NCBI RefSeq assembly: GCF_000258425.1
Contig: NC_017461.1
Location: 1-64,000 of the forward strand
Source of the DNA: Fervidicoccus fontis Kam940
Lineage (GTDB): Archaea; Thermoproteota; Thermoprotei_A; Sulfolobales; Fervidicoccaceae
Reading direction: 5' to 3'
Length of the DNA stretch: 64,000 nt
Within the stretch, counting starts at the first letter, position 1. Each line of letters begins with the position of its first letter. The notes beneath the pieces were generated by a model. The model worked only from the letters and a program-made list of their open reading frames with translations. It was not told the origin of the DNA and made no database searches. The position numbers were made by a program, and so were the translations under genes. Positions 53,565 through 61,767 of the stretch are shown one piece after another.

Positions 53565-54670
53565 GGACCCTCTGCACCTAAACGACTCAACACGATTCTC
53601 GTTAATTCTTTGAAGAACTCCTCGGGCGTTTCTGTTGACTTCACCCCTTCGACTTTTTCTCCGTAGACTATCACATCCTTCCAGAACTCCAGTTCAAGAT
53701 TTTTCATCAAGTCGGCAGTTTTTTCCACCTTCTTAATGGTTTCTTCTATGTATCTCTTTTTCTGGGGGGGCACGGGTGCTATGGGAACAGGGTGACTTAC
53801 TACTCCAACTAGGCTCTCTACACTCAATATTGGATTGAACCTGCTCCTCTTCGCTCCGAACTGCTGCGCTCCAAATGTAAGTGATAAGGCTAAGAGCGCC
53901 GTTTTTACTCTCCTGAGCTTTTCAGCATTATCTACAACATCCTCTTTTCTTATCATGCTCGTTTTTCCGATATTCGAAACATCAAGGAAGAATGAGATCC
54001 CATATACAGTGGAGGCTACTTCAACGTAATAGATCATCTGCGACTTTCTCTTTCTCTCCTCTTTCTCTGTTTTCTCTTTTATTTCCTCTTCTGTTTTCTC
54101 TTCTATTTCCTCTTTAGAAGCTATCTGTCTGGTGTGCATTTGAGCTTCTATCACCGATTCAGCTACAGCATCTTCTATGGGGGTCGCATACCCAACATAA
54201 AAGAGGCTGGTCCTTCTGATTGGAAGTTCTTCGGCAAGCATGAAACCTCCAATATCGGCGACAAGGCTTTCCTTGATGGCGACCCTTTCAAACTCATGTT
54301 GGAAATCTTCCACAGTTTTTTTGCTTCCTTTATTTGATTTCGCTTGTTCGAGGATTTCTTTCAGAGAGTCAGTTATGTGTTTTTTATCGGAGAACTTTAT
54401 CATCTCGTTCCTCATTGCCCATTGGTCGATCGGTGGAGGATTGATCTTTTCCTTTTCGTATATCAGTTTTGCCGCTTCGACTAAGTTCGATTGAAATGCA
54501 TGTCCTAGACTTTCTCCGCTGATTGCTGGAACATATATGACTCTGTACCCCTCCGACGTCTTCATTATATATGGAACTCGCCGATGCTTTGAAACGTTTC
54601 CAATGGTCTCTGTCATATTCAGTGCCTCAGCGTTTGCAATAACTCTTCCTGAAATGTATATGTATACCAT
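53561..54670 (-). CDS. cas7a: Cas7a (Csa2) Cascade backbone subunit
   Basis: A 369-residue RAMP protein: YISGRVIANAEALNMTETIG, PAISGESLGHAFQSNLVEAA and VASTVYGISFFLDVSNIGKT are typical of Csa2. Six or more copies coat the crRNA spacer. Residues about 186-210 form a very charged Glu/Lys insert (KEEIEEKTEEEIKEKTEKEE) coded by an imperfect tandem repeat of about 27 bp at 54058-54115; related proteins are shorter there. Its ATG overlaps the stop of csa5 by one base. Confidence 0.93.
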   Translation of the reverse strand: MVYIYISGRVIANAEALNMTETIGNVSKHRRVPYIMKTSEGYRVIYVPAISGESLGHAFQSNLVEAAKLIYEKEKINPPPIDQWAMRNEMIKFSDKKHITDSLKEILEQAKSNKGSKKTVEDFQHEFERVAIKESLVADIGGFMLAEELPIRRTSLFYVGYATPIEDAVAESVIEAQMHTRQIASKEEIEEKTEEEIKEKTEKEERKRKSQMIYYVEVASTVYGISFFLDVSNIGKTSMIRKEDVVDNAEKLRRVKTALLALSLTFGAQQFGAKRSRFNPILSVESLVGVVSHPVPIAPVPPQKKRYIEETIKKVEKTADLMKNLELEFWKDVIVYGEKVEGVKSTETPEEFFKELTRIVLSRLGAEGP

Positions 54671-55002
54671 TACGCAACAACCCCCTCTGCTTTATTTTCT
54701 TCGCTTTCTTTCTCATGAGTTAGCGAGAGAGTTGCCAAAATGCTGCCAGCGATTTTTCCCTTCTTTTCATCCATCAGGAGCCTGATGGTGATTTCCACGT
54801 CCCTCTGTGGAGGAAGTCTATTGGGATCTTCGCTCGCTATCATCCTGAGGGCTCTCCACAGAGATTCTACTCTCAGTTCAGGTTTCTGAGAATCAGCAAT
54901 GACATCTATAGTGTTGTAGGCCTTATTTTCTATAAGAAGGTTCAATGCCGTCGCAACCCTCCTGAGGGCCCACCACTCTGAAGGTTCGAGCTTTTCGGCC
55001 AT
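54670..55002 (-). CDS. csa5: Csa5 (Cas11a) small subunit
   Basis: About 110 residues, helical, beginning MAEKLEPSEWWALRRVATAL and containing VESLWRALRMIASEDPNRLP, matching the Csa5 small subunit that stabilises R-loops in type I-A. ATG 55002 is preferred over 55023: a TATA-like AAGTTTAAATAC (rc of 55035-55046) would start transcription near 55015. It is the first gene of the interference operon. Confidence 0.85.
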   Translation of the reverse strand: MAEKLEPSEWWALRRVATALNLLIENKAYNTIDVIADSQKPELRVESLWRALRMIASEDPNRLPPQRDVEITIRLLMDEKKGKIAGSILATLSLTHEKESEENKAEGVVA

Positions 55003-55075
55003 ATTTATCACTATAATAATCAAACGAAGAAGTTGTATTTAAACTTTTGTTTTTTAGATATATTAATTTTAAAAG

Positions 55076-55101
55076 TTTTATTTCATTTTTATGAAATAAA
55101 A
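55076..55101. terminator. 11-bp hairpin between the I-A operon and array 3
   Basis: TTTTATTTCAT (55076-55086), loop TTTT, ATGAAATAAAA (55091-55101) is a perfect 11-bp inverted repeat. It lies between the end of array 3 transcription and the csa5 promoter and could stop array transcripts from reading into the operon, or bind a regulator. Confidence 0.45.
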
Positions 55102-55132
55102 TTTTCTGCACAATAGGATAGAATTGGGTACT

Positions 55133-56194
55133 CTTTCAATTCTATCTAATAGATTCTTTTTCAAAATGATCAATTCTTTTTCGAAAAGTCATTCTTTCAA
55201 TTCTATCTGGCAGATTCAATATCCAATCCTTACCATGCCCTTCATAATATGTACTTTCAATTCTATCTAACAGATTCTTGAACAGTATGGGGGGGATCCT
55301 CGCGAGACCAATACTTTCAATTCTATCTAACAGATTCCCCGCAGGCAGGCGATAGAAAACATTGTTAATGCGCTCTTTCAATTCTATCTAACAGATTCTA
55401 ACCGGGCTGGTTTGTGCAGTATTCGACGGGATCGCTTTCAATTCTATCTAACAGATTCGCAATTTGCTAATTGCCACAAGAATAAAACAACTACTCTTTC
55501 AATTCTATCTAACAGATTCAGCAGTCGGGCCACGTTAATCCGGGGCTAATTTCCCTTTCTTTCAATTCTATCTAACAGATTCACTCTCAATGTCAGCGTT
55601 ACTAACTCGCAGCTAAATGCTTTCAATTCTATCTAACAGATTCTTGGTAGGCGCAATTACGTTTATTAGCCAACTGAACGCCTTTCAATTCTATCTAACA
55701 GATTCAGCTAAGCAACCGCAACAACAACAACAAAGCACACTTGCCTTTCAATTCTATCTAACAGATTCACTACCTTTGGCAGGAGTTATACGAGAAGAAA
55801 CTAACTTTCAATTCTATCTAACAGATTCAAAAACAATCGAAGAGGACATAGAAAACTTAAGAGAACTTTCAATTCTATCTAACAGATTCGGATCCCCAGC
55901 GTTGACATATACGAAACGAACTCGTCCTTTCAATTCTATCTAACAGATTCCGAAGACAAAAGTAAGCAAGATGAAATAGCGGATTTCTTTCAATTCTATC
56001 TAACAGATTCAATTTATCGCTGGCCAATACTCTTAAAGATCATGGCTTCTTTCAATTCTATCTAACAGATTCAAGCGTTATATTTGAGCTTACTATAGTA
56101 GCGTTCACATCTTTCAATTCTATCTAACAGATTCCAGAGGGTAAGATAAACGAGGGGCTGATCGCCCTATCTTTCAATTCTATCTAACAGATTC
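55133..56194 (-). CRISPR. CRISPR array 3 (GTT-type repeats)
   Basis: Eighteen repeats start at 55133, 55194, 55254, 55314, 55375, 55435, 55496, 55559, 55620, 55682, 55745, 55805, 55866, 55927, 55987, 56049, 56111 and 56171; in the sense strand each is GAATCT, GTT, AGATAGAATTGAAAG. The two leader-distal repeats have loop changes (ATT at 55133, GCC at 55194). The leader is at the right, so transcription is leftward. Counted from the leader, spacers 4-9 (55644-55986) are identical to spacers 4-9 of array 4. A partial inverted repeat (GATAGAATTG, 55117-55126) next to the last repeat can pair with it. Confidence 0.98.
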
Positions 56195-56580
56195 TGCACT
56201 ATTTGTAGCGTTCATTCTTATTATTTATAATGGCGTATTATCAATAAAAGCTTTTCGCCCTCGCTCGAAAAAATCGCGAAAGGACCATCAATTCCCAGAA
56301 ATTTCTGGGAAATTATAATTAAAAGTATATAATAATTTAACAAATAAGTTATTCATTTATAATGCCCTCTGCTTTGATGGAATAACATGTTGAAATTATA
56401 TATAGCATTTTGTCTGAATTTTGCATTTATAAGGGGTTTAAATACTTCCCGAAATAGCTCGGGAAAAAATTACGAATCGCGAGACAGCTTCAGAAAAGCA
56501 TGATTTTTCACAGGTATTTCCGGGATTTTTTTACTATCTCAACTTTCATACAAAAAAATTTGCAATTCTAAATAATGTTT
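56195..56580 (-). promoter_or_regulatory. leader of array 3 and csa1 promoter region
   Basis: Positions 56195-56466 match the array 4 leader (61496-61767) without a difference, in inverted orientation. It contains two palindromes, TTCCCAGAAA-TTTCTGGGAA (56292-56311) and TTCCCGA...TCGGGAA (56446-56465). The second follows TTTATAAGGGGTTTAAATAC (56426-56445) and is well placed as an operator of the csa1 operon. The array-side end reads TTATTTATAATGG, a TATA for the pre-crRNA in the other direction. Confidence 0.9.
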
Positions 56581-56582
56581 CG

Positions 56583-57482
56583 ATGATGCAGATGCTCTTT
56601 TCTCTGGTGAAGGATGTTCCCAAGAGGCTGTATTGGCTCAGGAGCAATGATCCTGTTCCCGAGGACTTGAGAGGATGGAGCTATCATACCTACCCGGTCA
56701 GGCCCAGAGCCTATTTCGGATTGGGGGTGAGCGAAGTAGCGTACAAGTACTGTGAAACCTTCAGAGATCTGTGGATGCGGAGGAAGGAGTATGTCAGGGG
56801 GGAAGTGCTCGAGAGCTCTCCTCTTTACATGGGAAAACTCATCCATTCGCTCATGAACTATGCTTTCAGGGATGCTTCAGAAATAGTGAGCAGAAATCTC
56901 GGTCCTCTGGAATCCATTAGAAGGGCTCAGGAGCTGTCCAGAAAAAGGGCCTCTGAGCTCACGAAGAGCTATTATAGGAAGGCTATGGAATTCTACATGA
57001 CTATGGTGCTCTCGGCGATCAGCACACTCTGGATACAGCAATCTCTGACTAACGATCCTCTCTCTTACATATCGATCAAGACCGAATTCGTCATCGATGG
57101 TACGCCTGTAGGTTTGAGCAACACTCTGAGGGTCGATGCATATCACGAAGGAGGAGTGATAATCGAGTACAAGCTGGGAAATCCAGATCCTTTGCTGACT
57201 GAGAGGCATTCTGTCGGACTCGCAGGATATGCTCTCGCCATCGAGAGCTCTCTCGACATCCCAATAGACTACGGCGCAATCGTCTATATCAGCGAACTTT
57301 CCAGGAGACCATCGATAAAGGTCTTTCCCGTTTACATCTCATCCCTATATCGCAAAAAGTTCTTGGAGAACAGGGACGAAGCGATAGAGGTTCTCATGAG
57401 GGCAACACCGCCTCCGAGAAGCGGCAACTGCTATCAGTACTGCCCCTTCTTCAAGGCGTGCAACGGAGGGGAGAGGAGTTGA
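56583..57482 (+). CDS. csa1: Csa1 (Cas4-like) adaptation protein
   Basis: 299 residues. The Csa1 family is related to Cas4 RecB-like nucleases. Seen are YHTYPVRPRAYFGLGVSEVA, the catalytic-type stretch VIIEYKLGNPDP (residues about 196-207) and a C-terminal iron-sulfur cysteine cluster CYQYCPFFKAC. It heads the adaptation operon csa1-cas1-cas2-cas4, the Sulfolobus gene order, and helps choose PAM-flanked spacers. Confidence 0.9.
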   Translation: MMQMLFSLVKDVPKRLYWLRSNDPVPEDLRGWSYHTYPVRPRAYFGLGVSEVAYKYCETFRDLWMRRKEYVRGEVLESSPLYMGKLIHSLMNYAFRDASEIVSRNLGPLESIRRAQELSRKRASELTKSYYRKAMEFYMTMVLSAISTLWIQQSLTNDPLSYISIKTEFVIDGTPVGLSNTLRVDAYHEGGVIIEYKLGNPDPLLTERHSVGLAGYALAIESSLDIPIDYGAIVYISELSRRPSIKVFPVYISSLYRKKFLENRDEAIEVLMRATPPPRSGNCYQYCPFFKACNGGERS

Positions 57483-58462
57483 GGCTGCTTGTTATAACCG
57501 GCTATGGGAAAAGACTCTCTGTCGAAGGAAAGGTCTTCAAGATTGAAGATAGGAATAAGAGCTCTTCGAAGGTAAATCCAGCAGATATTGAGAGCATAGT
57601 AATTGAATCGAGTGGAGTGAGCATAACTTCCGCAGCAATAGAGCTCGCCTCGATGGCCGGAATACCCATATTTATAATCAGAGGAAGGGGATCCCCCACC
57701 GTGATATCTCCGATATACTCCGTGAAGACCGCTGAGACCAGAAGGAAACAGTACTCTGCTACGACGGGAAAATCCGGCTGCACCCTCGCCAAGAGCCTCG
57801 TCAGATCTAAGATATCGAACCAGGCTGAGTGCCTGAGAAATCTGAACCGATACTTCAACGATGAAGATGTGAGGAAGGAGGTGGAAAAGCTCAGGGAAAA
57901 CTCGAAGAGGGCGCAGGAGCTTCAGTGCTCGGAAAATTGGAGTTCTCAACTGAGACAGATCGAATCGAGCGCCGCGAGGGCTTACTGGGGGAGCTTGGCA
58001 GTATTCCTCCCAGAATCTATCGGCTTCGATGGAAGAGATGTGGATTCGGGAGATGCGTTCAATTGCTCTCTGAACTACATCTATGCTCTCCTATACAGTG
58101 AATGTTTCAAGAAGCTATCGATAGCTGGTCTTGATCCTTACGGAGGGATATATCACGTCGATAAGGCGGGAAGGATGAGCTTAGTCTACGACTTCTCCGA
58201 TCCGGTTAAGCCATTTCTCGATTACAGCCTAACTAAGGAGAGACAACTCCTCCTCAACATCAAGGTCTCAGATGGAGTCCTGGATGAAGATGCCAGAAAG
58301 AATATAATTCTTCTGTACGATGGGGCGAGGAAATCTAAAGTCAGAATCTACGACAAGACGAGCGTAACTTTTCAGGAAGCCCTCACATCTTTTGCCTTCA
58401 ATCTAGCTGAGAGCTTCAGAAAAAGCGAGGAGGCCAGGATGGATATGTCGATGAAGTGGTGA
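57479..58462 (+). CDS. cas1: Cas1 integrase
   Basis: About 327 residues. The N-terminal beta domain reads LVITGYGKRLSVEG, followed by ADIESIVIESSGVSITSAAI and IPIFIIRGRG. The C-terminal helical domain has the catalytic-type residues in IESSAARAYWGSL (Glu), DPYGGIYHV (His) and LVYDFSDPVKP (Asp). It joins new spacers at the leader-repeat border with Cas2. TTG 57479, overlapping the csa1 stop, matches family starts; GTG 57458 is also open. Confidence 0.94.
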   Translation: MRLLVITGYGKRLSVEGKVFKIEDRNKSSSKVNPADIESIVIESSGVSITSAAIELASMAGIPIFIIRGRGSPTVISPIYSVKTAETRRKQYSATTGKSGCTLAKSLVRSKISNQAECLRNLNRYFNDEDVRKEVEKLRENSKRAQELQCSENWSSQLRQIESSAARAYWGSLAVFLPESIGFDGRDVDSGDAFNCSLNYIYALLYSECFKKLSIAGLDPYGGIYHVDKAGRMSLVYDFSDPVKPFLDYSLTKERQLLLNIKVSDGVLDEDARKNIILLYDGARKSKVRIYDKTSVTFQEALTSFAFNLAESFRKSEEARMDMSMKW

Positions 58463-58465
58463 TCT

Positions 58466-58756
58466 TTGGGCTTCTATATAATCGTCTATGACATAGGAGA
58501 TCAGGGCAAGAGACAGAGGGTCGTGGAGATCCTTGAAAAGTGGGGGCTGAGAAGAATACAGAGGAGCGCGTTCGTGGGATACGTGCAGGAGGGAAGAGCG
58601 AAGGATATCGCGAGAGAGATAGAGATGACGATCGATTTGGAGAAAGATGTGGTCCACATAGTCCAAATAGAGAGGAAAGAATGGAATCGGGCTATTGTGG
58701 TGGGAACGAGCAAATGGAGCGCCGGATCTCCCGAAGGATCGGTGGTCTTGAGATGA
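58466..58756 (+). CDS. cas2: Cas2
   Basis: A 96-residue ferredoxin-fold protein starting GFYIIVYDIGDQGKRQRV, with the Cas2 Asp in YDI, and RRIQRSAFVGYVQEG. It bridges Cas1 dimers in the integration complex. The start is TTG at 58466, 3 bp after cas1. The tail (TSKWSAGSPEGSVVLR) overlaps the cas4 start by 4 bp. Confidence 0.93.
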   Translation: MGFYIIVYDIGDQGKRQRVVEILEKWGLRRIQRSAFVGYVQEGRAKDIAREIEMTIDLEKDVVHIVQIERKEWNRAIVVGTSKWSAGSPEGSVVLR

Positions 58757-59334
58757 AAGAGCTGAAGGGCAGCATAAGCTTGAGCCTAATAAGGAACCTA
58801 CCATATTGCGAGAGAATGGTCTGGTTCAAGTTAAACTCAGATATAGAGGAACCTCCAACCCCCTCGATGATTCTATCGAGCGAGAGGCACAGGGATCTCA
58901 AGAGAATCGCGGAGAGCCTCATGCTACCTCAGCCCATGCAATTCAACAAGAAGCTATGCCATCCTCAAATTCCCGTCTGCGGTTCGCCCGACATCATTTC
59001 TGGGGAAGAGAGGAAGATCATAGTCGAGTACAAGCATTTTTCCAGGGAGAGAGGCGACTTCCAAGACTTCAGAGCCCAGCTGCTGACATACGGCTGGTTA
59101 GTTCAAGAAGTGGAGGGGAGAGTCTGGAAGCTAGTCCTCATGGTGGGAAGAGAAGTTGTCTGGGAGCAGGAATACAGTTACGAACTTCACATCAGCGCGA
59201 GGCATCTCGTAGAAAGACTCCTGAAGATTTTGGACTCTCCTACACCTCCAAGCGCGAGCTATGGGGGAAAGTGCTCATACTGCTTCTTCAAGTCAGTATG
59301 CTCCTCTTCCAACCAGCCTGCCGAAATTTTATGA
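58753..59334 (+). CDS. cas4: Cas4 exonuclease
   Basis: 193 residues with the RecB-like core CGSPDII...KIIVEYKHFS (residues about 75-97), QLLTYGWLVQE and a four-Cys iron-sulfur site made by PYCERMVWF near the N-terminus and CSYCFFKSVC near the end. It trims pre-spacers and sets their orientation. It is the last gene of the adaptation operon and converges with the broken csa3 (6-bp overlap). Confidence 0.93.
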   Translation: MKELKGSISLSLIRNLPYCERMVWFKLNSDIEEPPTPSMILSSERHRDLKRIAESLMLPQPMQFNKKLCHPQIPVCGSPDIISGEERKIIVEYKHFSRERGDFQDFRAQLLTYGWLVQEVEGRVWKLVLMVGREVVWEQEYSYELHISARHLVERLLKILDSPTPPSASYGGKCSYCFFKSVCSSSNQPAEIL

Positions 59335-60028
59335 CTTCTTTTCCAATAATTCTCTACTTTCTTCGCTGAGGAGGGCGGCTGCCTCTCCCCAGGGAGTGAG
59401 CTTCAGCGGGCTCCTCCCCTTCCTCTCTACCAGTCCGAGCTTTTTCAGGTAAGATATCCTGTTCACCACGGTCTTCTCTCCGCAGCCAGTAGCCTTAGCG
59501 ATGTCCTTTACGCTCATGTTTCCCGAGTTCAACACGGCTCGGAGAAGCTGGGAGTCCTTCGTGCCTAGTCTGCTCATGAGGAATTGGATGAAACCCTCCG
59601 GTATCTCCAGGTCCGAATCTGTCCCCCTCTATGCTCGTCTCAACGGAGAAAGATCTCTTCATGCTGAACAGGGCAAGCATCAGCATGACCGTGATCCCCC
59701 TGAGCCCTCCACCAGCTTCAACGACAATTCTCCTGTCTCCGCAGACCTCCCTTATCTTCTGTGCTATCGCTGGGATGCCCTTCCACGGTTCAGCGGGATC
59801 GATCCTGAGGGTCTGCATGTTCTCTTCCTTCACCCCAGCCTTGCTGGCGTAGAGCTTGAACTCCTTCACCGCCTTCTCTGATGCGGGGATGGAGGGACCG
59901 GAGATCACGAGGATCCTATCCGCCGTCTTTACCCCTCTATCGGCAATCCTCCTCAGTCCTATATCCGAATGGAACCCTAGAGTGACGATGAGACAAACCT
60001 CCAATTGAACCACCTTTATCCCGCGCAC
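59329..60028 (-). pseudogene. csa3: Csa3 regulator, frameshifted at a G5 run
   Basis: The CARF frame starts EVCLIVTLGFHSDIGLRRIA, includes the ligand motif VVEAGGGLRGITVMLMLALF and runs to SVETSIEG. The wHTH frame resumes SDLEIPEGFIQFLMSRLGTK and continues NMSVKDIAKATGCGEKTVVN to 59329. They meet at a run of five G (plus strand CCCCC near 59622-59627), where one base difference would restore about 232 residues. Sitting beside csa1-cas4, this would be the adaptation regulator (Csa3a-like). It may be mutated, a sequencing error, or phase-variable. Confidence 0.85.
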
Positions 60029-60073
60029 CGTGCATATTTCATATGGCTCATTATTAATGATTTGCCTTCCGTA

Positions 60074-61393
60074 CTAAAGAGTTTCCCTAACTATCATGTC
60101 CAAGAACGCTAAGTCGTCAGCCCTTTCGGGACCTTTCAACTTGAGATTGGGTATACCTGTACCCAGCTCGCCGATCCTCCCGAGCTCGAAGGAAAAGGTC
60201 CTTTCAGCCATGCTCAGCTTGAACCCCTTGCACTGGAAAGCTAGGTTCAGAAAGAAGCTGTAGAGCTCCTCCGCGCAGAATTTCCTTCCCTCTTCGAGAA
60301 ATGGAGCTCTCATCAGAACTTCATCTCCCCTCAAGACGTTGCTCACTGCTAGGCTCAGCCTGACGTCTGAGGTGAGGAAGCAGACCTTCTTCCTCTCGTC
60401 GAGCAACTTCTTCAGGGAGTTGATTATCTCAACGTCTCCCTTCAGCATCCTATCCATAGTGGGAATGGTCTTATTCAGGGCTGTGGCTCTGATCACCCCA
60501 AGCAGCTTCTTCCTCCCGAGAGAGGTCTCCTTCTCCTCCAGCGCCTGGGGGAGCAGCTCTGCCCAGATTGGCTTCATTATCTCCACATACTTGTACTGGG
60601 ACTTCAGATAGTCGAAGATCCTACCATGGATGAAGACGTTGGTGTCGGGGACTATGATCCCCCCTTCGCTTACGCACTTAGAGAGTTTAGAGTAGACCTC
60701 CTCCTTGTTCTCCAGCTCCAGAGAGCTCGAGAGAACCTCCTCGAAGGTTTCCAAATCTCCAGAGCCAAAGGAGCTGTAGCTCTTCAGGATGAGGCTTTCC
60801 TCTGTGAACTCGAACTCGGCCCTTCCACCGCATGCTTCTATGGAGAACTCGTTAGCTCCAGACTGAGAGTACAGGTTCACGATAGCTTGTATTGTTTCTG
60901 GAGCTACCTTCTGTAAATGCTCCTGAGGGTCAGAGATGTGAACTTCCTTGAGCTTCGATGCATCTAATTTCAAGAGATTGAGCTCTGGATAGAGCTCGAT
61001 GAACTTGAAGGACCACTTCGGCATATAGCCGAAGAACTTGTACCCATATTTCTTCTCCTCCTCTATGTAGAGGTACCTCGCCCTGCAGCTCCTGGAGACT
61101 AGGCATTTCTGGAGGAGGACAGAAGCATATATCTTCCTACCAGGTGTAATGTCCAGGATCGTATCTTCCGGTATCTCGAGACGGGCCCAGGACCTCGGGT
61201 CTCTCCCCAGAACCCTCAAGCTCAGCTTCGCTCCCAGAGCTCGGGAGATCTTCTCGATGATTTCCAGCATCTCTTCCGGTTCCTGCTCCGATGTCAAAAT
61301 GATCTCCTCGAACTTCTCTCCAGTCGCGATCTCGTATCCGAGCGTCCCCAGGAGAACCTGCCTGCTGGGAGAATAGGGTATGATGAGCTTCAT
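60074..61393 (-). CDS. CARF-PIN fusion protein (paralogue 2)
   Basis: About 439 residues and colinear with 14569-15900. The CARF half has LIIPYSPSRQVLLGTLGYE and DITPGRKIYASVLLQKCL. The middle SIEACGGRAEFEFTEESL block is shared with the paralogue. The PIN half has IIVPDTNVFIHGRIFDYL and VCFLTSDVRLSLAVSNVL. ATG 61393 matches the paralogue's start. It is divergent from the array 4 leader, the same arrangement as paralogue 1 with array 2. The likely role is a cyclic-oligoadenylate-activated nuclease serving the type III system. Confidence 0.82.
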   Translation of the reverse strand: MKLIIPYSPSRQVLLGTLGYEIATGEKFEEIILTSEQEPEEMLEIIEKISRALGAKLSLRVLGRDPRSWARLEIPEDTILDITPGRKIYASVLLQKCLVSRSCRARYLYIEEEKKYGYKFFGYMPKWSFKFIELYPELNLLKLDASKLKEVHISDPQEHLQKVAPETIQAIVNLYSQSGANEFSIEACGGRAEFEFTEESLILKSYSSFGSGDLETFEEVLSSSLELENKEEVYSKLSKCVSEGGIIVPDTNVFIHGRIFDYLKSQYKYVEIMKPIWAELLPQALEEKETSLGRKKLLGVIRATALNKTIPTMDRMLKGDVEIINSLKKLLDERKKVCFLTSDVRLSLAVSNVLRGDEVLMRAPFLEEGRKFCAEELYSFFLNLAFQCKGFKLSMAERTFSFELGRIGELGTGIPNLKLKGPERADDLAFLDMIVRETL

Positions 61394-61405
61394 TGAAAGT
61401 ACCAA

Positions 61406-61767
61406 TATAGTTCTAGTAAAGCCAAATAGTTAAAGTTATATTTCAGAAATTCTTTTTTGAGCCGCGCAAAAGAGTGTGTTTCGCGATTCGCAATATTTCC
61501 CGAGCTATTTCGGGAAGTATTTAAACCCCTTATAAATGCAAAATTCAGACAAAATGCTATATATAATTTCAACATGTTATTCCATCAAAGCAGAGGGCAT
61601 TATAAATGAATAACTTATTTGTTAAATTATTATATACTTTTAATTATAATTTCCCAGAAATTTCTGGGAATTGATGGTCCTTTCGCGATTTTTTCGAGCG
61701 AGGGCGAAAAGCTTTTATTGATAATACGCCATTATAAATAATAAGAATGAACGCTACAAATAGTGCA
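61406..61767 (+). promoter_or_regulatory. leader of CRISPR array 4
   Basis: Positions 61496-61767 are identical to the array 3 leader in inverted orientation. They include TTCCCGA..TCGGGAA (61497-61516), TTCCCAGAAA-TTTCTGGGAA (61651-61670) and the TATA-like CATTATAAATAATAAG about 30 bp before the first repeat. The segment 61406-61495 is unlike the matching flank of array 3 and should hold the promoter of the divergent CARF-PIN gene. Confidence 0.9.
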
